The notes under the pieces were generated by a model that saw nothing but the letters and a program-made list of their open reading frames with translations, was not told the DNA's origin and did not search any database. Positions 1 through 6,031 of a stretch of 12,331 nucleotides of DNA are shown one piece after another (positions within the stretch are counted from its first letter, which is position 1; each line of letters opens with the position of its first letter). Position numbers and translations under genes: made by a program. The DNA is from Pseudomonadota bacterium (GTDB taxonomy: Bacteria; Pseudomonadota; Gammaproteobacteria; Burkholderiales; Burkholderiaceae), in NCBI GenBank assembly GCA_021778935.1, contig JAJYBQ010000047.1:1-12331 (forward strand). The letters are read 5' to 3'.

Positions 1-131
1 GAGAGCTGGACCGTGTTGGGATCGAAATGCTCGCGGTGGACCTGCTGCGCCCGAAACAGCAGATCGTTGAAGGGAAGCGCGAACAGCGCCTCGATGCGTT
101 CCTGGGTCCACTGCGGTTGGGGAACCGACAT
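1..131 (-). CDS. bioB: Biotin synthase, N-terminal 43 residues (gene runs off the window)
   Basis: Radical-SAM enzyme that inserts sulfur into dethiobiotin in the last step of biotin synthesis, in the cytoplasm. Read on the minus strand from the ATG at 131-129, the peptide starts [20 protein letters not shown] and continues through [20 protein letters not shown] to the window edge. This matches the conserved BioB N-terminus (W-x(8-10)-F-x-x-P-x-x-x-LL-F-x-AQ-x-VHR-x-HFDP). The radical-SAM CxxxCxxC motif lies beyond position 1 and cannot be checked. A GAGG sequence sits about 12 nt upstream of the ATG as a weak ribosome binding site. The gene is divergent from copC with 62 nt between the start codons, so both promoters must share that gap; I see no convincing hexamers there. 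The family call is firm although the gene is partial. Confidence 0.87.
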   Translation of the reverse strand, partial: MSVPQPQWTQERIEALFALPFNDLLFRAQQVHREHFDPNTVQL

Positions 132-193
132 GATGAAATTGCCTCAAAGGAATAAGGGGAGCCGACAGCCTTCAAGTATTACACTTTCCGCAT

Positions 194-559
194 ATGAGAC
201 TTTCTCACAAGCGTCGGTGTGTCTTCCTGGTAGCGCTGCTGGCCTGTGGGGCCGCCGCGGCGCATCCCCATCTGCTCGGGGCGCAACCCCCGCCCGGTGG
301 CCGGGCGCCCGCGGTGCGGGAGTTGCGCTTGCGATTCTCCGAGGCGCTGGAGCCGATGCTCTCGACGGTGCACTTGGAAGCGAGTGGCGGCGAGGCGATG
401 GGGGAGCCGACCGCGACGGTGGCCCGCGCCGATCCGCGTATCCTGGTCTTGCGCTTGCATGGGAAATTGGCCGCCGGCCGCTACCGGGTCCGTTGGGCGG
501 CGGTTGGCGCCGACGGACACCGGACCCATGGCGCCTATTGGTTTACCGCATCGCCTTGA
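194..559 (+). CDS. copC: CopC-family periplasmic copper-binding protein
   Basis: Small (121 aa) secreted copper carrier, usually paired with the membrane protein CopD. Residues 1-23 form a signal peptide: basic MRLSHKRR, then a hydrophobic VFLVALLA stretch, then AAA. Cleavage after A23 would leave His24 (HPHLL) as the new N-terminus. In characterised CopC proteins, that N-terminal His with the Asp and His of a DGH motif forms the Cu(II) site; here D107 and H109 lie in ADGHRTHG. The family hallmarks PPPGG near residue 32-36, LRLRFSEALEP at 44-54 and the C-terminal G-AYWF are present. There is no Met-rich Cu(I) loop, so this looks like a Cu(II)-only CopC. I see no good Shine-Dalgarno site before ATG 194. 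The stop codon overlaps the proposed TTG start of copD. Confidence 0.9.
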   Translation: MRLSHKRRCVFLVALLACGAAAAHPHLLGAQPPPGGRAPAVRELRLRFSEALEPMLSTVHLEASGGEAMGEPTATVARADPRILVLRLHGKLAAGRYRVRWAAVGADGHRTHGAYWFTASP

Positions 560-1434
560 TCCTCCTACTTGCCCTTTGCGGAGCCGTTCACGCCGCCGCG
601 CTGATGTTCTGGTTCGGGGCGCTTTCCCTGGAGCGCGTGCTGGGCGTCCGTCCGGCGTGGGACGAACGCAGGGCATTTCGCGCCGCGGCGCTCATCGCGG
701 TGGCGGCGGGCTTGTTGTGGCCGGCGGTGGAGACGGGGGTCGTGCTGGGGGATCCCTCGGCGATGGCCAATTTCCGGCAGATCGGTTTCGTAATGAGCCA
801 GACGTCGTTCGGCCAGATCTGGTCGGCCCGCCTGACGATCGTTCTCGGCGCGACGATTCTTGCATGGCTGCCTGCGGAACCCGATGCCGTCTGGCGGGAG
901 CGCAGCATCTACGTCCTGGTGGCGGCGGCGCTGGCAAGCGTGGCCATGGTCGGTCATGCCGCGGGGGTGTCCGGCCTGCCCGGCATCGTCGAACGGCTTA
1001 CCGCGGCCTTGCACCTGCTCGTTGCGGGAGCGTGGCTCGGCGCGCTGCCGGTCCTCTACTCGTTCATTGCGCGCCTGCGGCCGCACGTGCTGGCGGAGTT
1101 GCTGCGGCGATTCTCCGTGTATGGACAGGCGCTGGTCGCGACGGTCGTTGCCACCGGTCTGCTCAATGCCTGGTTCCGGATCGGCGGCGTTGCGGCGCTG
1201 ATCCAGGCCGACTACGCCCACGTGCTGATCGGGAAGGTCGCGCTCGTCGCTGGAATGGGACTGGCGGCGCTGCTCAATCGTGGCCGGTATACGCCCGCCC
1301 TCGACAGCCGCGATCCGCAAGCGCAATGGGAAGCGGAGCGGGGCTTGCGCCTGAGTATTGCACTCGAATTTGCTCTGGGTGTGGCCGTCGTCGCCGTGGC
1401 GTTCCTGCTGGGCGTCATGGACGCGCCGCAGTAG
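556..1434 (+). CDS. copD: CopD-family inner-membrane copper transport protein
   Basis: About 292 aa, a polytopic membrane protein with roughly eight hydrophobic segments, starting with ILLLALCGAVHAAALMFWFG and ending in LEFALGVAVVAVAFLLG. CopD is thought to move copper delivered by CopC across the inner membrane. The conserved first-helix H-x-x-x-x-x-x-FG pattern and the C-terminal region with the conserved YAHVLIGKVALV segment fit the family. The frame stays open far upstream into copC, so the start is a judgement. I chose TTG at 556-558, which overlaps the copC stop as TTGA and places the first-helix His at residue 12, as in relatives. TTG 538 is an alternative. ATG 604 would cut off the first helix. 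No clear Shine-Dalgarno is visible, so translation is probably coupled to copC. Confidence 0.85.
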   Translation: MILLLALCGAVHAAALMFWFGALSLERVLGVRPAWDERRAFRAAALIAVAAGLLWPAVETGVVLGDPSAMANFRQIGFVMSQTSFGQIWSARLTIVLGATILAWLPAEPDAVWRERSIYVLVAAALASVAMVGHAAGVSGLPGIVERLTAALHLLVAGAWLGALPVLYSFIARLRPHVLAELLRRFSVYGQALVATVVATGLLNAWFRIGGVAALIQADYAHVLIGKVALVAGMGLAALLNRGRYTPALDSRDPQAQWEAERGLRLSIALEFALGVAVVAVAFLLGVMDAPQ

Positions 1435-1479
1435 CCGCAATCTTGCGCATGTCGTCCGGGCCGAGGTCGTAGACGCCGC

Positions 1480-2325
1480 TCAGCCGACCCAGAGCACGAT
1501 CCCTGCGGCGAACACGCAGTAGATGCCGAAATAGTGCCAGTGCCCGCGCTCCAGCCAGCCCGAGAGCCAGCGCAGCGCGGCGAGCCCGGCGAGGAACGAG
1601 AAGACCATGCCGACGACGTCGGGGGTGAGGGCGTGCAGCCATCCGTTCGGGTGCTGGATCGCGCTTGCGGCGCCCGTCTTGAACAGCCGGTGCAATTCCT
1701 TCACGAGCACGGCGGGGGTGAGTGCGACCGCCAGCGCGAAACTGAATTCCTCCGCTTGCCGGCGGCCGATCCGCAGCGCAAGGCCGGTCGAGATGGTGGC
1801 GCCGGAGCGCGAAAATCCGCGAAAGGGCAGGCACAGGCCTTGCACAGCACCGATCCACAGGGCGCGTCGCGTCGTCAGCGATCCCGAACCGGATCGCGGC
1901 AGGCGCGCCGAGGTGATGATGAGCACGGCGGCAGCCAGGAGCGCAGCGGCCATCAGCCGGGCATTGCCGAACAACTGTTCGATCTCGAAATTCGGCGCGT
2001 TGTGGGCGAAGCCGCGCTTGATCGTTTCCTGCAGGGTCAGCCCGACGACGCCCGTCGCTGCGGTGGCGATCACGATGTACCAAGCCTGGCGGCGGAATTC
2101 CGCCACCGACGAGAAGTAGGTTCTGCGCCACGCCTGCCAGAAGTACACGATGACGGCAAACATGGTGCCGGTGTGGAGCATGACCAGGAGCATGGTCATC
2201 GCCGGTGTGGTGGGGTCCAGCCCCATGAGTTTTTCGGCGACGATCACATGGGCGGAACTCGATACGGGCAGCAGTTCCGCGGCGCCCTGGACGAGGGCGA
2301 GAATCAGGATGTGCAGGAGATCCAT
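1480..2325 (-). CDS. uppP: Undecaprenyl-diphosphate phosphatase (UppP/BacA family)
   Basis: Integral membrane phosphatase (281 aa) that converts undecaprenyl diphosphate to the monophosphate lipid carrier for peptidoglycan and other envelope polymers; overexpression in this family gives bacitracin resistance. The family motif (E/Q)xxxE is seen as Q13-GAA-E17, followed by LPVSSSAH with H26. The second motif, usually PGxSRSxxT, reads RGFSRSGAT at 169-177, so the Pro is replaced by Arg while the catalytic-region SRS (R173) is kept. About seven or eight hydrophobic helices follow. I chose ATG 2325 (MDLLHIL...) because it matches relatives; an in-frame ATG at 2373 would add 16 non-hydrophobic residues. 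A perfect TTGACA (-35 type) lies on the minus strand at 2389-2384, without a good -10 partner. It is codirectional with, and 94 nt downstream of, the CHASE/GGDEF/EAL gene, and convergent with copD. Confidence 0.92.
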   Translation of the reverse strand: MDLLHILILALVQGAAELLPVSSSAHVIVAEKLMGLDPTTPAMTMLLVMLHTGTMFAVIVYFWQAWRRTYFSSVAEFRRQAWYIVIATAATGVVGLTLQETIKRGFAHNAPNFEIEQLFGNARLMAAALLAAAVLIITSARLPRSGSGSLTTRRALWIGAVQGLCLPFRGFSRSGATISTGLALRIGRRQAEEFSFALAVALTPAVLVKELHRLFKTGAASAIQHPNGWLHALTPDVVGMVFSFLAGLAALRWLSGWLERGHWHYFGIYCVFAAGIVLWVG

Positions 2326-2419
2326 GAGCGTGGTGGCGTGCCCGGACACGTTCCATGCGCGGAATGCGTCCATGCCGTCAGGCTGTCAAAACGGCGGAGC
2401 GTAGCAGTTTCCCGGTTGC

Positions 2420-5017
2420 TCATGCCATTCCGCCGTCGCTGTGCATCCGCGGATAGCATGCGCCCGCCGCCTTGCGGTTGAATTCCGGGATCGGGACCGG
2501 ACGATCGATCAGATAGCCCTGGTAGGTGTGGCAGCCCAACGACGAAAGAAAATCGAGCTGCTCGTCGGATTCGACACCCTCCGCGACCAGGTCGAGTTCC
2601 AGGCTTCGGGCGAGCGCAATGATGGTCCGGACGATAGCCGTGTCGTTGGTGTCGTGGGGAAGCCCATCGATGAACGAGCGATCGATTTTCAGTGCATCGA
2701 GCGGGAGACGCTTGAGATAGGCAAGCGACGAGTGCCCGGTGCCGAAGTCATCGAGGGAAAAGCGCACCCCGAGACGCCGGAGTGCAACCATCTTGGCGAT
2801 GGCGTCCTCCATGGCATCCATCATGCTGCTTTCGGTCAGTTCGAGGCGCAGTCGGGATGGGTCGGCACCGCTGGCATCGAGCGCATCGCGAACCTGCCCG
2901 ACGAAGTCCGGGTGCTGCAGTTGGCGCGCGCTGATGTTCACGGACAAGGTCAGCGCCGAAAACTCCGGCATCGTGCGCCAGTTCGCCAGCAGGAGGCAGC
3001 CCTGCGCGAGGACCCAACGGCCGAGCGGAAGGATGAGGCCCGAGTCTTCGGCGATGCGGATGAACTCGCCGGGAAGCCGGATTCCCTGCGTCGGATGGAT
3101 CCACCGGAGAAGAACCTCCGCTCCGGTGCAATGCATTGCGGCGTCGACCTGCGGCTGCAGGTACAGCGCGAAGGACCGAGCCTGGATCGCGTCGCGGAGT
3201 TCTTCGAGCATCGCCGCATTGCGGCTTACGATCGATTGCATCTGCGGATCGAAAAAGCGGATCGCGTTGCGACCGGACGACTTTGCCTGGTACATCGCCA
3301 GGTCGGCGTGCCGGAGCAGCTCCTCCACCGGCTCGTGGTTCGCCTGGAAAAGCTTCACCCCGATGCTGGCGCCACTGTGGCGATCCTGCCCCGCGATGCG
3401 GTATGGGATGTTGAGCGCGGCGAGGATCTCCTCCGCCGCGCTCGTCGCCAGGCTGGCTGCCTCCGCCGCATCGGTCGCGAGATCCTCGATCATGATCACG
3501 AACTCATCCCCGCCCAGGCGGGCGGCGGTGTCCCCGGTGCGCAGGCAGGAGGTGATTCGTTGTGCCACCTGGACCAGCAACTGGTCTCCGGCGTTATGTC
3601 CCAGCGTATCGTTCAGAATCTTGAAGTCGTCGAGATCGACGAACAGCAACGCGCCAAACGACGCCCGGCGTGCGCTCGAGTCGAGCGCGTGGTGCAGGCG
3701 GTCGAGCAGCAGGCGGCGGTTCGGCAGGAGCGTCAGCGGGTCGTAGAAAGCCAGGCGGCGGATTTCCTGCTCCGCGACCTTGGCCTCGGTGATGTCTTCC
3801 ACGATGTACCACTGCGGGTGCTCCGGCCCGTCCTGGGGGATTTCGATGCCATGGATGCGCAGGGTGATGGCGGCGCCATCCGGGCGCGCATATTCCACGT
3901 TCCATGGCTGGTGGCGGGGGGATGCCATGGCGGTGCCGTTGCCGGCGGCGACCTTGCAGGGAAGGAGATGGCGCGAGAACCGCGACTCCATATCGCGCAT
4001 CGCGCGGCCATCGGGTGATCCGCCAAGCATGTTGCACAGCGCGCCGTTCCATTCGGTAAAACGCCCCTGGACGTCGGTGAGGACGATGCCGAAGGGAGAC
4101 CGATCGAACAGGGCCTTCAGGCGGGCGTTGCCTCGGGCGAGCGCCTCTTGCGCGAACGCCCGTGCCGCGCGCATCCGGAGGAACTGGTAGACCGTGAGCG
4201 CGAGCGCGCCGCCGAGAATCCATGCGGCCGGGCGAACCCACACGGTCGCCCCCCTGGCACGCCAGCCGTCGATCGGCCGTACGGCGATTTCCCAGCTGCC
4301 CCCGGGGGTGTGAATCGGTGCGCGCAGGGCATCGGTTTCGAACAGCTCGGGATCGCCGAAGAATCCCGGACCATCCGTTCCGGATCCATCGCGTCCGCGT
4401 AAGGCCACCTGCATGCCGTCGGTGGTCGGTCGGATTCCGGCGCTGGCATACAGCCCGTCGGCATTGATGACCGTACTCAGCAGGCCCCAGTAGTGGCCGC
4501 TGGGGTCGAGGAATACCGGCACACGATAAATAAATCCTATTCCGCCCTGTTTGAGGCGTACCGGACCGGCGAGTCGCGGCGCGTGATCCCGGATCGCGCG
4601 CTGCACCGCCGGCCATTGGTCCGGTACATCGGGGTAATAGAGTCCGATGGCGCGTTCGTTCCCCGTTTCCGGGTAGACATAGGTCAGGTGGTTGTCGGGC
4701 GCCAAGCCGATGTTGCGCAGGATATGCCCTTGGATGTACAGCGTTCGCAGCATGCTGCGCGCTGTATGGGCATTGAGCTTGGGGTGGGCTTGCACATAGG
4801 CTACCAGTCCGCTGTTGAGGAACATGGTGGCATTGAGCACGCCATCGAGGGCCGCACGTTTGTCTTCCAGGAAACGCAACGCGCGGTCATGCAGGACCGC
4901 TTCGGCGCGCACTTGATCGACGCCAGCCCGGTATTCGCCCCCGAGTCCGACGAGCAGCCACACGAGCGCCGCCAAAAGGGCATTGAAAGAACGGCCCATT
5001 GGCAAGGAGGAAGTCAT
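2420..5017 (-). CDS. Membrane sensor CHASE-PAS-GGDEF-EAL c-di-GMP enzyme
   Basis: 865 aa. Order: transmembrane helix about 9-29, periplasmic CHASE-type sensor about 30-250 (ILRNIGLAPDN, TYVYPETGNERA, LAGP-x-RLKQGG-x-G, YRVPVF), second transmembrane helix about 258-280, PAS about 300-415, GGDEF about 430-590, EAL about 610-860. The GGDEF signature is intact (G502-F506 in RLGGDEF), with the inhibitory-site RxxD at R493-D496. The EAL motif reads EVL (E634), and the other key residues are present: LELTES, DDFGTG (D756, D757), LKID, AEGVE and the late QGY. Both diguanylate cyclase and phosphodiesterase activity are therefore possible; the net direction cannot be predicted. I chose ATG 5017; ATG 4999 and an upstream TTG 5038 are alternatives. 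None has a clear Shine-Dalgarno site. A candidate promoter lies about 200 nt upstream. uppP follows on the same strand. Confidence 0.93.
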   Translation of the reverse strand: MTSSLPMGRSFNALLAALVWLLVGLGGEYRAGVDQVRAEAVLHDRALRFLEDKRAALDGVLNATMFLNSGLVAYVQAHPKLNAHTARSMLRTLYIQGHILRNIGLAPDNHLTYVYPETGNERAIGLYYPDVPDQWPAVQRAIRDHAPRLAGPVRLKQGGIGFIYRVPVFLDPSGHYWGLLSTVINADGLYASAGIRPTTDGMQVALRGRDGSGTDGPGFFGDPELFETDALRAPIHTPGGSWEIAVRPIDGWRARGATVWVRPAAWILGGALALTVYQFLRMRAARAFAQEALARGNARLKALFDRSPFGIVLTDVQGRFTEWNGALCNMLGGSPDGRAMRDMESRFSRHLLPCKVAAGNGTAMASPRHQPWNVEYARPDGAAITLRIHGIEIPQDGPEHPQWYIVEDITEAKVAEQEIRRLAFYDPLTLLPNRRLLLDRLHHALDSSARRASFGALLFVDLDDFKILNDTLGHNAGDQLLVQVAQRITSCLRTGDTAARLGGDEFVIMIEDLATDAAEAASLATSAAEEILAALNIPYRIAGQDRHSGASIGVKLFQANHEPVEELLRHADLAMYQAKSSGRNAIRFFDPQMQSIVSRNAAMLEELRDAIQARSFALYLQPQVDAAMHCTGAEVLLRWIHPTQGIRLPGEFIRIAEDSGLILPLGRWVLAQGCLLLANWRTMPEFSALTLSVNISARQLQHPDFVGQVRDALDASGADPSRLRLELTESSMMDAMEDAIAKMVALRRLGVRFSLDDFGTGHSSLAYLKRLPLDALKIDRSFIDGLPHDTNDTAIVRTIIALARSLELDLVAEGVESDEQLDFLSSLGCHTYQGYLIDRPVPIPEFNRKAAGACYPRMHSDGGMA

Positions 5018-5347
5018 GGTGTGCGGTGTCTGTCGCAATTCCGGAACGCCAGGGTCGCGGCGTCACCGAGTTCCCGTCGGGGACGCAGGATTGCTTCGAA
5101 ATTCATCGGGGGATGGTGGTACGGTCGGGGAGGAGCGACAACGCGATGCCGTGGATCGGCCGATTTTCTTTCGTTGGGAAGCGGAGTTCGGAGAGAGAGC
5201 GAGCCTGAGCCGGGACCGATTGTAATGAATCGCCCCTGCCGTGGGAAGTTGCCGCACCCGCAAGGTGATGCCGGGGTCGATCTTCCGGTGGCACGGACCG
5301 GATTGTCCATAATACGAGTGTGCTGCGGATCAACGTGGAGCGAATCG
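5018..5347. other. Divergent intergenic region between the CHASE/GGDEF/EAL gene and the glycosylase gene
   Basis: 330 nt with no convincing gene. It holds a candidate minus-strand promoter (5219-5247) and, for the plus strand, a CATAAT at 5308-5313 (5 of 6 matches to the -10 consensus, no good -35) about 35 nt before the glycosylase start. On the minus strand a 30-codon ORF (5106 down to 5014, MNFEAILRPRREL...) ends in an ATGA overlap with the CHASE gene start, but it lacks a Shine-Dalgarno site. A GA-rich stretch (GGAGAGAGAG, around 5189-5198) is the only simple-sequence feature. Confidence 0.5.
5219..5247 (-). promoter_or_regulatory. Candidate sigma70-type promoter for the CHASE/GGDEF/EAL gene
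   Basis: Reading the minus strand, TTCCCA (5247-5242, 4 of 6 to TTGACA) is followed by exactly 17 nt and TACAAT (5224-5219, 5 of 6 to TATAAT). It would give a leader of about 200 nt before the ATG at 5017. It was found by eye and could be chance. Confidence 0.35.
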
Positions 5348-5779
5348 ATGCGAATCTGGACCGTCCATCCCCGGTACCTCGATCCCAAGGGGCTGGTTGC
5401 GTTATGGCGGGAGACGCTGTTGGCCCGGGCGGTCCTGCGCGGGGAGACCAAGGGCTATCGTCATCACCCGCAGTTGCAGCGGTTCCAGGCGCAGGATGAT
5501 CCTGTTGCGGCGATCGACACGTATCTTGCCGCAGTGCTGGCCGAGGCACAGTCGCGAGGCTATTCCTTCGATCCGACAAAGATCGGTCCGACGCGCATGT
5601 CGAGCGCGATGACCTGCACGGAGGGACAACTGCGAACCGAGTGGCGCCATCTCCTGGAGAAACTGCGGCTTCGCAGTAGCGCCGATTTCGCGCGTTGGCA
5701 GGCTGTCGCCGCGCCGCAGGCGCACCCCTTGTTCCGGATCATTGCCGGTGGGGTGGAACCCTGGGAGCGGGTGGCCTGA
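5348..5779 (+). CDS. Pyrimidine dimer DNA glycosylase / endonuclease V family protein
   Basis: 143 aa, cytoplasmic. The sequence begins MRIWTVHPRYLDPKGLVALW and continues through a conserved GYRHHPQLQRF block (about 36-46), a QLRTEWRHLLEKL block (about 99-111), and APQAHPLFRIIAGGVEPWE at the C-terminus. I recognise this as the bacterial family annotated as pyrimidine dimer DNA glycosylase, distantly related to T4 endonuclease V, which cleaves the glycosidic bond at UV-induced dimers using an N-terminal amine and a catalytic Glu. Activity in this branch is inferred from the family name; I cannot identify the catalytic Glu with certainty. The start is well supported: GGAG at 5337-5340 lies 7 nt before ATG 5348. 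It is divergent from the CHASE gene and upstream of the multisensor enzyme, with no obvious functional tie to c-di-GMP. Confidence 0.75.
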   Translation: MRIWTVHPRYLDPKGLVALWRETLLARAVLRGETKGYRHHPQLQRFQAQDDPVAAIDTYLAAVLAEAQSRGYSFDPTKIGPTRMSSAMTCTEGQLRTEWRHLLEKLRLRSSADFARWQAVAAPQAHPLFRIIAGGVEPWERVA

Positions 5780-5833
5780 ATCGCCACGGCGAGTGGCCCC
5801 GGCGTTGCAACGTGCTGCGACGGACTCCAACAA

Positions 5834-5848
5834 GAATGATAGTTATTC
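5834..5848. promoter_or_regulatory. Imperfect 7-1-7 inverted repeat, possible operator
   Basis: GAATGAT-A-GTTATTC is an AT-rich imperfect palindrome in otherwise GC-rich leader DNA upstream of the hemerythrin/globin enzyme. The 7-1-7 layout resembles iron-responsive Fur sites, with about 8 of 14 positions matching the TGATAAT-n-ATTATCA consensus. That is suggestive only; the AT-rich patch could equally be part of a promoter. Confidence 0.25.
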
Positions 5849-5905
5849 GCGCCAATAGAGGCGTCCGTGGAGGAAATTCCCGAAACCATCTCCCGCAGGG
5901 GAAAA

Positions 5906-5935
5906 GGTGAGGCAAACTATGGTCAGCGCCTCGCC
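5906..5935 (+). promoter_or_regulatory. Leader hairpin that could sequester a Shine-Dalgarno site
   Basis: GGTGAGGC (5906-5913) can pair with GCCTCGCC (5928-5935) over 8 bp with one G-U pair, around a 14-nt loop. The 5' arm contains the AGGTGAGG ribosome binding site of the short ORF that starts at 5919 in the loop. A second short hairpin, UCGGG/CCCGG (5938-5942 with 5950-5954), follows directly. The sequence does not match the c-di-GMP (GEMM), cobalamin or TPP riboswitch signatures I know. Confidence 0.35.
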
Positions 5936-6029
5936 AATCGGGCACAAGACCCGGCACGGCGTGCACCGACCCGTTCGCAGGAATCCCCCCGCTGCCAGGA
6001 TCGGCGTGCGGCGGCTCACTCGAGAGTGA
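5919..6029 (+). CDS. Possible 36-residue basic leader peptide (upstream ORF)
   Basis: ATG 5919 is preceded by AGGTGAGG (5905-5912) at 6 nt, a better ribosome binding site than the one before the large downstream gene. The ORF reads MVSASPIGHKTRHGVHRPVR and so on for 36 codons, with eight Arg, one Lys, three His and one acidic residue. It stops with TGA at 6027-6029, two nucleotides before ATG 6032 of the multisensor enzyme. That spacing would allow translational coupling. The Arg-rich composition is also what random GC-rich DNA yields, and I know no homolog, so it may not be translated. Confidence 0.33.
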   Translation: MVSASPIGHKTRHGVHRPVRRNPPAARIGVRRLTRE

Positions 6030-6031
6030 CC

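Noticed and set aside
13..555. Upstream extension of the copD frame back to position 13
   Set aside because: It overlaps bioB and copC in another frame. The extension has non-membrane, Arg/Gly-rich content and would precede the first transmembrane helix.
2441..4018. Plus-strand open frame of 525 codons opposite the CHASE/GGDEF/EAL gene
   Set aside because: Shadow of an obvious GGDEF-EAL coding region; no domain motifs.
5014..5106. Minus-strand 30-codon ORF ending in an ATGA overlap with the CHASE gene start
   Set aside because: It parallels the other leader ORF but has no Shine-Dalgarno site (C-rich upstream) and no recognisable content.
5005..5225. Plus-strand AAGGAGG five nt before an ATG (5016), opening a 69-codon ORF antisense to the start of the CHASE gene
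   Set aside because: The ribosome site is perfect, but the product is Arg/Gly-rich with no family resemblance and runs into intergenic DNA. The AAGGAGG lies within coding sequence on the other strand, so I treat it as chance.
5867..6031. N-terminal extension of the multisensor protein from GTG 5867
   Set aside because: The 55 added residues are Arg/Ala-rich without a domain, and the hemerythrin domain begins normally after ATG 6032.
5880..6031. c-di-GMP, cobalamin or Mg2+ (M-box) riboswitch in the leader of the multisensor gene
   Set aside because: AGGTGAGGC and GCAAAC recall fragments of M-box and GEMM cores, but the remaining conserved blocks (such as GGGACGCAAAGCC) are absent.
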